Below, one piece after another: positions 1 to 10,436 of a stretch of DNA of 64,000 bases. Every line of letters begins with the position of its first letter. The first letter of the stretch is position 1. The translations under genes and the position numbers were made by a program. Below the pieces are notes generated by a model. The model made no database searches, was not told where the DNA came from, and worked only from the letters and a program-made list of their open reading frames with translations. The DNA is from Eublepharis macularius (Eukaryota > Chordata > Lepidosauria > Squamata > Eublepharidae): assembly GCF_028583425.1 (NCBI RefSeq), contig NC_072800.1:89914501-89978500 (forward strand). The letters are read 5' to 3'.

Positions 1-1215
1 GACTTGCCAACATCTTTTCCACACTGTGACACTGAGACATCTCTGTCTTTCGGTGCTACACCTCTGAAGATGCCAGCCACAGCTGCTGGCGAAACGTCAG
101 GAACTGCAATGCCAAGACCACGGCAATGCAGCCCGGAAAACCCCCAACAACCGACGGTGACACTGAGAGATCTCTGTCTTGCTGCGCTACACCTCTGAAG
201 ATGCCAGCCACAGCTGCTGGCGAAACGTCAGGAACTGCAATGCCAAGACCACGGCAAGACAGCCCGGAAAACCCCCAACAACCGACGGTGACACTGAGAG
301 ATCTCTGTCTTGCTGCGCTACACCTCTGAAGATGCCAGCCACAGCTGCTGGCGAAACGTCAGGAACTGCAATGCCAAGACCACGGCAATACAGCCCGGAA
401 AACCCCCAACAACCGACGGTGACACTGAGAGATCTCTGTCTTGCTGCGCTACACCTCTGAAGATGCCAGCCACAGCTGCTGGCGAAACGTCAGGAACTAC
501 AATGCCAAGACCACGGCAAGACAGCCCGGAAAACCCCCAACAACCGACGGTGACACTGAGAGATCTCTGTCTTGCTGCGCTACACCTCTGAAGATGCCAG
601 CCACAGCTGCTGGCGAAACGTCAGGAACTGCAATGCCAAGACCACGGCAATACAGCCCGGAAAACCCACAACAACCGACGGTGACACTGAGAGATCTCTG
701 CCTTTTGGTGCTACACCTCTGAAGATGCCAGCCACAGCTGCTGGCGAAACGTCAGGAACTACAATGCCAAGACCACGGCAATACAGCCCGGAAAACCCAC
801 AACAACCGACGGTGACACTGAGAGATCTCTGCCTTTTGGTGCTACACCTCTGAAAATGCCAGCCACAGCTGCTGGCGAAACGTCAGGAACTACAATGCCA
901 AGACCACGGCAATACAGCCCGGAAAACCCACAACAACCGACGGTGACACTGAGAGATCTCTGCCTTTTGGTGCTACACCTCTGAAGATGCCAGCCACAGC
1001 TGCTGGCGAAACGTCAGGAACTGCAATGCCAAGACCACGGCAATACAGCCCGGAAAACCCCCAACAACCGACGGTGACACTGAGAGATCTCTGCCTTTTG
1101 GTGCTACACCTCTGAAGATGCCAGCCACAGCTGCTGGCGAAACGTCAGGAACTGCAATGCCAAGACCACGGCAATACAGCCCGGAAAACCCCCAACAACC
1201 ATCGTTCTCCGTCCG
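1..1215. repeat. 131-bp tandem array with hammerhead-like cores (Penelope-like element terminal repeat)
   Basis: Nine monomers with a 131-bp period are shown by CTGAAGA starts at 64, 195, 326, 457, 588, 719, 850, 981 and 1112. In each, CTGAAGA is followed by T, a GCCAGC/GCTGGC stem, then GAAACGTC and AGG. The bases before CTGA (CCT) can pair with the AGG after GTC. This matches a hammerhead layout: stem I, CUGANGA, stem II, GAAA, minimal stem III, GUC cleavage site. The copy at 850 has CTGAAAA, which changes the catalytic G8. The monomer joins ...caacaacc to gtgacactgag. The last copy runs into a terminal 'ttctccgtccgtgaaagcc' segment shared with the single elements at 14 kb and 60 kb. The left edge is cut by the window. 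Confidence 0.85.
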
Positions 1216-2241
1216 TGAAAGCCTTCGACAATACATCTCCTTTTTAAGTTAAAAATAATAGAGTTTTAATTCAGCGTTTAATTGGAGGCAAAATGGATTT
1301 CGTGGTAGCGGAAAGAATAAACAAGCAGCGCTTTCGGTAAACCCTCTTCGTCTGGAGTCTGCTAACAGACGGAGATGTAATTAGCTCCCAGCGCCTGGCA
1401 TCTCCCAGTTATGAGCACGGGGAGAGATACAGAGTGTGCAGAAAAATGGGTCACAAGCTTGGATGATCAGTAGCGTTGCTAAGACCCGTGTGATTTTATA
1501 GTCAAGTTAAGAAGAAAGCCAAAGAGTTGCGTAACTGCAGGATTGAAACTCGGTCGGTATTTTTCAATCTGGCAGCTTCAATCAGAGGGAAAGCTTGTCA
1601 AGTTTTGTGCTTGCTTCCCCTGATTCGAGTGGTAAGAGGTTTAAGATAGCATCACCGGAGGCAGCGGAGAACTGAGATTTGTGTACCTATAAGAGCTGTC
1701 GAGAAAGGAGAAATTCTGGCACAGATAGGGACGAACTTTTAGAAAACCAGATTTGAGAGCAATATTTTTAAAGATGAATCTTAAAATTTGTGGATCGGTT
1801 TAAGACAATGATGTTGAATACTAACTTTCGAGTTTAAATATTTCATCCTGCCAGGTTTGTTTTTACTAAAACCCCTACATCCAACACAGTCTATAACTGA
1901 GATTGTTGTTGTTATTATTGTTGTCGTTGTTCTTAAGGGAAGATCCAAAAATAAGAGTGTTACATAACTGCAGCAGAGAAACTTAAAAGCCATTAAAACC
2001 CAAACATGAATGCATCATTAAAACCATTTAAAACCAACATTTAAAATAAACACGAAAGATAGAAACAGCAGAAAAAACCCTGGGGGAAGAGGAGGGATCG
2101 CCGAGGGAATGTAGAGAGACAGACAGTGCCCTGGTGCCATATTTTCTATGTTCCAAACATTACTGGGGTGAGGCGAAAGGAGTAATGGGGGAGAGATCCA
2201 TGCGTAGTGGTACACCATATACTTTGCACATGGGAGGGACT
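1216..2241. other. No gene or recognised repeat
   Basis: Mixed-composition sequence between the 131-bp array and the first hAT MITE. No long frame with coding character and no inverted repeat were noticed. Confidence 0.5.
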
Positions 2242-2501
2242 CAGGGCTTTTTTTCAGGGGGAACGCGGGGGAACGGAGTTCCGGAACCTCTTGAAAATGG
2301 TCACATGGCTGGTGTCCCCACCCCCTGATCTCCAGACAGAGGGGAGTTGAGATTGCCCTCCGTGCCGCTGAGTGGCGTGGAGGGCAATCTCAACTCCCCT
2401 CTGTCTGGAGATCAGGGGGTGGGGACACCAGCCATGTGACCATTTTCTCTGAGGGCAACCCACTGAGTTCCACCACCTCTTTCCCCAGAAAAAAAGCCCT
2501 G
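2242..2501. mobile_element. hAT-type MITE, family A (260 bp)
   Basis: It starts cagggctttttttc and ends gaaaaaaagccctg, with long internal inverted repeats around ctccagacagaggggagttg. The exact 8-bp duplication GAGGGACT is at 2234-2241 and 2502-2509. It has no coding capacity, so it would depend on a transposase made elsewhere. Confidence 0.9.
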
Positions 2502-2826
2502 GAGGGACTCATGTTAAATTCCTAGCATCTCCAAACAAAAGATTCTCAAGTAAAAGGCTGGCAATGACCTCCACTTACTGCCCTGGAGACCTTCTACCCG
2601 TCAGAGCAGGCAGGACTGAGCTTGATAGATCAGTAGCCTGATTCAATATGAGCATCTTGAGTTCCCCTGCTGCTTTTGGCAGCAGCTAAGCTGCTCTGTA
2701 ACAACCCATTCCAGAGAAAGGTGTTTTTCTTCACACATGTATCAGCTCTTTCGAGGTTGCAACAGGGCTGCTTTAGCTAACATGGAAGCAGGGAGGGAAG
2801 AAATGTTATGTTAAATGCTGGGACAT

Positions 2827-3283
2827 GTCACTCTACATGTTACTTCTTTTATGAGTTCTCCGCAGAGCCAACCCATGCTCCATGCAGACACACGTCAGCT
2901 TGGAGACTGGCTTCTATAAAAAGAAAGAAAGTGCAAATGGGCTCAGAAAGCTGCTGCCGGGGGGAGGGAGAGCTCCCACCTTTCTCCTAAGCTTTTTTCC
3001 CCATGCAAAAACAGTGCCGGGGAGGAGAGCTTTCCCCCTTTCTGCTGCCGCATGCGCACACAATACCTCCACGAGGAGTAGCAGAAATGGGAAAATGTCT
3101 CCCCTCCTCAATGTTTTTGCACAGGAGGAAAAAGCTTGGGAGAAAGGTAGGAGCTTTCCCTCCCTCAGCCAACAGCTTTCTGAGCCCATTTGCATGCTCA
3201 GGTTTTTGGGTTTTTTTAATAGAAGCCAATCCCCAAGGTTGGCTCCATGGAGAACTCGTAAAAGAAGTAACGCGTAGAGTGAT
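2827..3283. mobile_element. Palindromic MITE (about 457 bp)
   Basis: The arms gtcactctacatgttacttc and gaagtaacgcgtagagtgat are inverted copies, as are the inner segments agctttttccccatgcaaaa and its partner. The overlapping frames found on both strands here (2882-3393) are explained by this symmetry. No duplication was identified. Confidence 0.65.
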
Positions 3284-3396
3284 GGCCGCACCACAACATG
3301 CCCCAGTGCACAGGAAGAGAAAGAGGAGAACAGAAGAACCCCGAGGGAAAGTACCAGTCTAGCTGTTTCCGGTACGTAGCTGGGTTGGTCCACAGT

Positions 3397-3545
3397 AGAG
3401 CAGGATTCGAGTCCAGTGGCACCTGAGAGACCCCAAGATTTTCAGGGCTCCCTTCTTCAGACAGTCTTCAGTCTAATACTTGAAAGCTCACACTGTGAAA
3501 ATCTTGCGGGTCTCTAAGGTGACACTGGAGTCAAATCCTGCCAGC
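3397..3545. repeat. Palindromic 'agtccagtggcacc' repeat
   Basis: The arms agcaggattcgagtccagtg and its inverted counterpart ending atcctgcc surround a core with ttcttcagacag and cttgaaagctcac. It is the same broad family as 57000-57400 and 39836-39965, with a CTGAAGAAG...GAAAGCTC-type centre. Confidence 0.6.
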
Positions 3546-3603
3546 CACTGACAGGTGATCAGAAGAGGTCTGCCGTCACCAAGCATTACATAACCTGTGA
3601 GTG

Positions 3604-3812
3604 GGGCTATAGCTCAGGGAGAAGGACACCTGCTCGGCCTGCTTGGTCCCAGGTTCAAACCCAGGTCATCTCCAGTTAAAAAGATCTGGTAATAGGGGAT
3701 GTGAAATACCTTGGCCTGCAACCCTGGAGAGCAGCTGCCAGTCTGAATAAGTAATATTGATCTTGATGGACCAAGGGTCTGATTCTGTATAAGGCATCTC
3801 CATGTGTGTTCA
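3604..3812 (+). mobile_element. SINE with tRNA-Ala-like head
   Basis: The head ggggctatagctcagggaga and caggttcaaacccaggtc carry box A and B equivalents. The body is ggatgtgaaataccttgg, attgatcttgatggacc and agggtctgattctgtataag. It has the same body as the 36.2-kb copy. Confidence 0.75.
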
Positions 3813-3855
3813 TGTGCATACACCCCCTGCACACAAGGACAGCAAAAGAGACAAG

Positions 3856-4058
3856 GGCCGATTCCAGACGGCCCTCTGTCTCCCGAAACGTTGCGCGTTG
3901 TCGCGCGTCGTCGCGCGGAAAACGCGAAATATCACGTTTTCTTGCGCGAGTTTTGCGCGAGGTCGTGCAAAACTCGCACGAGAAAACGCGATATTTCGCA
4001 TTTTCCGCGCGACGACGCGCAACGTTTCGGGAGGCAGAGGGCCGTCTGGAATCGGCCA
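3856..4058. mobile_element. CpG-rich palindromic MITE (about 203 bp)
   Basis: Termini are ggccgattccagacggccc and its exact inverse. The interior repeats gcgcgtcgtcgcgcgg, gttttgcgcgag and aacgcgatatttcgc motifs in inverted order. CpG density is far above the surroundings. A 3-bp AAG may be the target duplication. A truncated relative is at 29998-30112. Confidence 0.75.
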
Positions 4059-4175
4059 AGGAGCTGGCATGGAGGAGGCTTGGAAAGATGGCATCATGCA
4101 AGGTCTGGAGGGGAGGTGTGCCAGGCTAGGGATGATAAAGTTGCCATTTGCCAGGAAAAAAATGTCCTTTTAATA

Positions 4176-4252
4176 GAAGTTTAATGGGATGTGATTTACT
4201 AGAGGTTTAATGGAATGTGATTTTAATAGCGGTTTAATGGGATGTGATTTCT
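4176..4252 (+). repeat. Short threefold direct repeat
   Basis: The segment gtttaatgggatgtgattt occurs three times in 77 bp with spacers of about 12 bp; the second copy reads gtttaatggaatgtgattt. No known family. Confidence 0.8.
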
Positions 4253-4659
4253 TTACCTCCGCGCCATGAAAAGCTTCCCCTGTCTGCTTCCACACGTTCT
4301 TTTTTTCGGGATTCTCTTCCAAAGCAACTCCACACTATTTTGCTCCTCCTCAACATAAAAAATCTTAGAATTTTGCACCAGTTCACGGTGAACAACTTTA
4401 TCTTTGGTGTTTATAAATATGTAGCATTGTTGAGCAACGGGGAGAGCCATATTACACATACTGCTGAAGCAAGCTTAAATAAACTGTTGCGTCTCCCAGG
4501 GACCCCTCTCTCATCTCACTCTCTTCCTCCTTCCCCCCCCCCAAACCACCTGTGACAGACTCAGAATCCACTTTGGGGTCCCAATACACAGTTTGAGTAC
4601 TGATACTGAACGCACGTGAACCTGCCTTGTACTGAACCAGAAAAACAAACTGGGATCAC

Positions 4660-5262
4660 AGTATAAAAAACCAAAGAACAAACAAAGCTGTGATTTATAG
4701 CTACTATATTATATCATAAAATGACCTAGTAAAAAGTCCAGTAGCACTTTTAAGACTAACCAACTTTATTGAGGCATAAGCTTTTGAGAACCACAGCTCT
4801 CTCTGTCAGATGCAAGAGAGCTGTAGTTCTTGGAAGCTTCTGCTACAAGAAAGTTGGTTAGTCTTAATAGTAAAAATAGTCTTTTTACTATTTTGCAACC
4901 ACAGACTAACACGGCTAACTCCTCTGGATCTATAAAATGGCACGTGATCCTAACATATTACATCAGTGACGGAGAAGTATCACAACAAATAACCTGATCT
5001 TGTATCATATTCTGAGGAAGGTCAACTATGAAACGGGCTTACATCTAGATACCCGTCAGCTCGTCCTACTACAACTTATTACAGAAGCTGTTTTATAAAT
5101 ATCCCAATGGGACGTTTCTACATTTGTGATACAGGATCACATTTTTTGTTGTGATAGTTTTCTGTCATTGATGTAATATGTTAGGATCACATGTCATGTT
5201 ATGATATAATATAGTAGCTGTAAATCACAATGTTGTTTGTTCTTTGGTTATACTGAATCAGA
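4660..5262. mobile_element. Interrupted palindromic element with a Penelope-like motif
   Basis: The left arm (4660-4726 and 4934-5010) and right arm (5112-5258) are inverted copies: accaaagaacaaac pairs with gtttgttctttggt, and tcctaacatattacatca pairs with tgatgtaatatgttagga. Between the arms is ctgaggaaggtcaactatgaaacggg, which has the CTGANGA...GAAAC order seen in the other candidate ribozyme repeats. The left arm is split by a second repeat at 4727-4933. Confidence 0.6.
4727..4933. repeat. 'agtccagtagcac' repeat (Penelope-like, second family) nested in a palindrome
   Basis: It contains agtccagtagcacttttaag, ctaaccaactttattg, cataagcttttgagaacc and the inverted partner segments, ending in ccacagactaacacggctaa. 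The same family occurs at 57110-57310. It is a common sauropsid repeat type with a ctgatgaag...gaaagcttatgc core in intact copies; here the core is degraded. Confidence 0.6.
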
Positions 5263-5884
5263 CTCTTGGTGGGTCCAGATCGGCGACAAGTAGTAGAGAG
5301 GCTAAAGGAAAGACAGCCGTCCTCAACAACACATAGCTATACAGCTTACATAGCTATACGGCCCTTTGACCCGCATGATGACATAACTTCCTGGAAGTGA
5401 CGTCATCACGAACACCGGGAGCGCCGAAGAGTGCGGAGGGTGAGTGCCAGGTTCCCAGTCCCTAAATAGAATACAGAAAAAGGGTCTTCCTGAATAGTAG
5501 TTGCTACAATGGATACAAAACTCTGTATACCAAAATAAATTGTCTTTCATTCAATGAAAAGTGCAACATGCAAATATAATTAAAGACAATGTTAACAAAA
5601 CTCAATGTTCGTATTTACAGCAACCTCTAATTATAATAATATTTCTGTATCGATACAAGTTCATATCATCCAAGTCACTCCAAAGTACTGTCCACCAATA
5701 ACACACAGTCTGGTTTCTATTTCAACACAATATAGAATATCTTCTCATGAGAGGTGTTCCTTCCCTGGCGTGCAGTAAGCAAGATAGCCAAGATGTAGAA
5801 ATCTCTTCCGCTCCAAGTAGGGTCCAGATCGGCAGCAGCTCTCCAAGGTCTAAGGCGGAGGTATTTCACATCACCTGCCACCTG

Positions 5885-6300
5885 ATCCTTTTAGATGGAG
5901 ATTATTATTATTTATATTTCTAATCTGCTCTCCCCATGAACAGGCTCAAAGCGGAATACAACATATATAAAACACATAAGCATGTTAATTTAAAACCAGA
6001 TAAAAATGTCAATAAATGCAACAATACAGTTTCTAAAAGTTTCTGGGTCGTGCACACATATTGCACGACCCAGATAGCAATCTGTGGTACCGGACAGCCA
6101 AATACTAGATGTTAACAGAACAAGGGGTAACCCCCACCCCCGCCATGGCAGGGGGCTGGTTTCATGGCCTACCCACCTCAACCACCCTATGCCTGGTGGA
6201 ACATCTCTGTCTTACAGGTCCGGCAGAAAGATAACAATTCCTACTGGGCCCGGGTCTCCACAGACAGAACGTTCCACCTGGTGGGAGCCAGGGCCTGGTG
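5885..6300 (-). mobile_element. L2/CR1-clade LINE 3' end, reversed
   Basis: The tail (attattattatttatatttc, tgctctccccatgaacagg) is at the left and the terminal coding block (tggtggaacatctctgtctt, cagacagaacgttccacctg) at the right. It contains the perfect 12-bp hairpin at 6042-6074. Confidence 0.75.
6042..6074. other. Perfect hairpin
   Basis: CTGGGTCGTGCA and its exact inverse TGCACGACCCAG flank a 9-base loop. It lies in a reversed L2-like fragment and has no T-run. It may be a small target rearrangement or a chance fold-back. Confidence 0.7.
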
Positions 6301-6414
6301 AGATATTTGTCTGTTGAACCAAATGTCCTCCAGGGAACATAGCATGAGATGCTGGGGGGAAATGTCCCAATCCAAGAAGATGCGCTACCACTGAGCCAGT
6401 AATACCCAACCTTG

Positions 6415-6878
6415 CAGGGGTGGGGAACGTCAGGCCCGGGGGCCGCATACGGCCCACAAAGTCATTTGGACTGGCCCGCGGAGAGAGATAAGTGGCATGC
6501 TTCTGCACCACAAGAGCAGGCGGTGGCAGCAGTGAAAGCAGGCCGCTCTCGCTGCGGCCGCCTGCTGTTGCCAGCGCCACACACTTCCGCTGCCACTGAG
6601 AGTGACCCGCAGTGCTGGCGAAAGTGGCCTGTGCCACCGCCATGGCGAGAGCCAGCGGGGGGCACTGGTGCTGATGACAGAGCTGCTGCTGCCATGAGCG
6701 GGCTGCAGCAGTGGCAGCAGAGAGAAAGGGGACACAAGCGCTCTTTCTCCCACACGTGTGACGTCGCTCCCAGATGTCATTTCCGGGAGCAATGTCACAC
6801 GCGTGAGAGAAAGGGCGCTCCCCGCACGGGACAGAACATAAACTTGGCCCTCGATGGAAAAAAGGTTCCCCACCCCTG
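6415..6878. mobile_element. hAT-type element (caggggtggggaac ends)
   Basis: Termini are caggggtggggaacgtc and ggttccccacccctg, the family of the 53.7-kb copy. The flanking 8-mers do not match, so the duplication has decayed or one end is altered. The GC-rich interior produces the longest minus-strand frame of the window (6212-7111), which I consider fortuitous. Confidence 0.75.
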
Positions 6879-7729
6879 CTGTAGGGGAAGGAGGATGGGT
6901 ACCCCAAGAGAAGAAATGGCCTCTGACCCATGGAGTTCCACAATGAGGAATGAAAACACTCTTTCCAATTTCCTTTCCAATGGAACATCCCTCCGGAAAA
7001 TCTACAGTCTCTGGAATAAAAGACGTTTTTATAAACCATTGACTCCTTGACAAAGGGCAGCAGTGGCAGCTTTCCAAATGTTACAGTGAGTGTTATGAAT
7101 TTTGAGGACAAAGCCCAATAAAGAATGGCCGGTAGTGCCTAAGCCCTCATAAAAACAGAAGCTCAAAGTCTTAACCAGGAGCGCATTGTCAGTATCAGAG
7201 ATAGCAATAAAATTCACTTTGAGTAAAACTATCTCAGAGATGCTCATTTGCAAGCATTGCTTGCCCACTTCCTATTCCATTTATGTTCCTTGGTCACCTC
7301 AAGGGAAATCCAGCAACATTAAATCAACAATAATCATTAGAAGTCGAGCACCACCAGGAAATGGATGATTTACTTGGAAGTAGCCTCAAGCTTGAGTCGC
7401 AGCCAGGAACTATTAATGGAACCGTTAAGCAGTCGACGCAACGGTTCTCCGCTGCAGTATTTATGGCCTTACGATGCAGAAAGGAATAATGAAATGATGG
7501 ATTCCTTGGCTGTGATTCACTTCTTTCCCTTTAGGAACTGACACCGATAACATTCTACCTCTACTGGGTTCATCAGGCATTTCCCATCCAACATTCTCAA
7601 CATGTTTTCTCCACCCAACCCAACCGGTGGCATGACTACGTAGCTTTTTATGATGATAGCGCACCGGAGTTTCTGCTCATAAACAATTTCCTATTTTGAT
7701 TTTTTTAAAATCATTTTAAAATGCCATTT

Positions 7730-8380
7730 ATTTTGGTACCTTATGTAACTTCAAAAACTTCACTGCTGACCTATGAATATGCATCAATGGCAAAGTTTTA
7801 TACATAACAGACCAAACCAAGAATTTCAGAAAAAATGGAAAGCTTTTCTTGAATATATAGATGTTAACTAAGGAGAGTGAAGTATAATTGATATTAAAAT
7901 AGATCAATTGCAAAGTTAAACAGTTAAATTAGTAAGCTAATATGCTGAACACGATAAGGTTGAATATAATGTTGAATATAAAATGCAAAATATAAAATGT
8001 TGAATGTAAAGAATTGTAAGTATGTATGGAGATGGAGAGGTGAAATATTATGTAGTTTCCATAATGCAGTTCCACTGAAATGAATGAAATCTGGCCCTCA
8101 AGTCATAGTTGACTTATGGCGACCCCTGGTGGGGTTTTCATGGTAAGAGACTAACAGAGGTGGTTTGTCATTGCCTGCCTTTGCAACCCTGGTCTTCGCT
8201 GGAGGTCTCCCATCCAATTACTAACCAAGGCTGACCCTGCTTAGCTTCTGAGATCTGATGAGATCAGGCTCACCTGGGCTATCCAGGTCAGGGCACATAG
8301 TTCCACTACTCCGATTTATATTTTGTTTTCATCTCTTATGTTTTGTTCACTGTTTATTGTTTAAATAAAAATATATAACT
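7730..8380 (+). mobile_element. L1-like LINE 3' end split by a 5S-SINE
   Basis: It has tttcagaaaaaatggaaagc, gaatataaaatgcaaaata and gagaggtgaaatattatgta before the 5S-SINE at 8097-8305. After it come ttttgttttcatctcttatg and ttgtttaaataaaaatata. Confidence 0.6.
8097..8305 (-). mobile_element. 5S rRNA-derived SINE
   Basis: On the minus strand it reads gagcctgatctcatcagatc, agctaagcagggtcagcc and ggatgggagacc, the internal promoter region of 5S rRNA, followed by the SINE body ending at gccataagtcaactatgac. It is inserted in an L1 3' end (7730-8380). Confidence 0.85.
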
Positions 8381-8675
8381 GGGGAAAAAGTTCACTGCTG
8401 CATTTTTGGAGGTGATACTCTCTCTTTGCTACAATCAGAAATGTATAGTTTTATGGATGGAGGAGACAGCCACAGCTCGTGAGGGAAGTGCTGTAGAAAA
8501 ATAACTGGCAGCCATTTTGGAAAATGGCTTCCACGGGCATCCTGAGTAACTGTTTGGCCGCTTTATGAGACAGGGTGCTGGACTAAATGGAACACTAGTC
8601 TGATCTGTCAGGGCTCTTCTTATGTTCTTATACTCTTATGATGTCTACTCAAGTTTTTCTCTGTGTCTTTTACCT

Positions 8676-9331
8676 CAGGGGTCCCCAACCCTCTGGCCGT
8701 GGACCGGTACCGGTCTGTGACCTGTTAGCAACCGGGCCGCTCAGGAGGTGAGTGGCTGGATTAAAATCAAGGTGGAACATCCTGAGATTGCCACAAAAGC
8801 ACTGAACATCCTGCTTCCATTTCCAACATCCCATCTTTGAGAAGCAGGGTTTTCTGCAGTGACAGCAACCAAAACGAGATTACGGAGTAGACTGGACATA
8901 AGCAACACACTTCGGGTGTCACTGTTTCCTATCACCCCCAGATGGGACTGTCTAGTTGCAGGAAAACAAGCTCAGGGCTCCCACTGATTCTGCATTGTGG
9001 TGAGTTGAACAATTATTTTTATATATTATAATGTAATATTTATTTATTTATTTATTTTCAATTTTTATTCCGCCCTCCCCACATTTCCAGCAAGCTCAGG
9101 GCGGATTACAAAATACATAAAGGTTAAAATATATAAAACGGTTAACAATTCTAAAAACATCCAATTTACAGTTAAAATACAATTATATATAATTGACTAT
9201 AATAATAGAAATAAAGTACACAATTGTATCATCCTGAAACCATCTCCCCCTACCCCCACCCACCCCGTCTGTGAAAAAATTGTCCTCCACAAAACCGGTC
9301 CCAGGTACCAAAAAGGTTGCGGGGGCCGCTG
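8676..9331. mobile_element. hAT-type element (caggggtccccaacc end) with nested LINE tail
   Basis: The left end is caggggtccccaacc, the right end is gttgcgggggccgctg, and the exact duplication TTTTACCT is at 8668-8675 and 9332-9339. Nested inside (about 9038-9230) is a reversed L2-like 3' end with tattccgccctccccacat. No transposase frame remains. Confidence 0.85.
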
Positions 9332-10240
9332 TTTTACCTCATACAAGAGAAAATCGCCATCAGGTATGAAATACCCATGAGGTTTAGGAACGGGACTATC
9401 GTGAATTACAGATTGGTTGCAAGCTGTGCTCAGGATGGCAGCTGTTCTAGACTGTCATCCGAGATCCAGTGGTGCTCTCACAATTCTTGGAAGAAGGAGA
9501 CCTAAAAAGGTAAGGAAACCCACATTTCTAACTTGGTGTCTAAAGTTTTTCACTTTGTTGTGTCGGAATAATTCATCAGACGCCACGCTGATTCACCCTA
9601 TCGATGTTCCTTCAGTTCTCTGCTTGCCTCGGGATTTCAATGTTTCAGCCCGACAGGATTCAAAGAGACAGTGCAGAAAGTTTCCCCTCTCTCCTGCTTT
9701 ACTGGCTCCAGGCACCACCTTGCAGGAAATGGTTCAGAATTCCCTTCAGTCAACTTTTGTTTGGAATCGGGCACTCCTAGGTAGATCAAAACCTCTGAAC
9801 CAACCTTTTAGTTAATGCTCTGTGTGGTTAATGAGAGCTAGCGTAATGTCATGGCAATGAAACTGGGTTCAAGTCTCATTAAATATGTGCTTCTCCTTCT
9901 TCCCCAAGAAACACTGGCCAATTGGCTGCAGCTCCCGCAGACCTTCCCCTTTCTTCAGGACTAGTAAACATCGCCCTATCCCAACTACTCTCTCCCATTT
10001 TCCTCCCTGTTTTCCTAGCTAGCAGTGTGTGTGTGCTGTGTGTGCGTTGTGTTTGCTTGGTTGAAACCTCTTCAATAAAAGAAGCCTTTCCTATTGAACA
10101 TCTGCCTGGTTATTTGAGAGTTCTCTAATAATCCTGGTGTATATAGGTGGAGAATCCCAAGTTACCCCCTCTGACTGCCTCCTTAATGCTAATTCTCCCA
10201 ACTAATTAACAAGACCTCCTATTTAGCACACTGTCTAGCA
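9332..10240. other. No recognised gene; AATAAA-bearing segment
   Basis: A 132-codon frame (9417-9815) lacks recognisable domains. Near 10070, cttcaataaaagaagccttt resembles the LTR-like AATAAA blocks at 18.76 and 26.86 kb, so part of this stretch may be an old LTR. Confidence 0.35.
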
Positions 10241-10246
10241 CACTAC

Positions 10247-10436
10247 TGAGAGCCAGTTTGGTGTAGTGGTTGAGAGTGTGGGATTCTAATCTGGAGAGCT
10301 GGGTTTGATTCCCCACTCCTCCGCTTGAAGCCAGCTGGGTGACCTTGGGCCAGTCACAGCTTCTCAGAGCTCTCTCAGCCCCACCCACCTCACAGGGTGT
10401 TTTGTTGTGAGGATAATACTGGTTGTCTTTGGTGGT
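10247..10436 (+). mobile_element. tRNA-headed reptile SINE (Sauria-type), 3' truncated
   Basis: The head gagccagtttggtgtagtgg is followed by gggtttgattccccactcc (box-B-like), gctgggtgaccttgggcc and cctcacagggtgttttgttg. The usual tail with gcggtatataaatcgaatg is missing, and a 5S-derived SINE begins instead. Confidence 0.82.

Noticed and set aside
1-1215. CRISPR-like repeat array
   Set aside because: The 131-bp monomers are contiguous without unique spacers, in a vertebrate genome.
4-1236. Overlapping 60-93 residue frames across the 131-bp array
   Set aside because: They repeat with the array period, shift frame between monomers (131 is not a multiple of 3), and exist on both strands; they are by-products of the repeat.
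2882-3393. Pairs of frames on opposite strands with similar sequences
   Set aside because: Explained by the palindromic MITE at 2827-3283.
6212-7111. 299-residue minus-strand open frame
   Set aside because: It covers a GC-rich hAT-type element and its flanks. Long frames occur on both strands, with no domain or hAT transposase motif.
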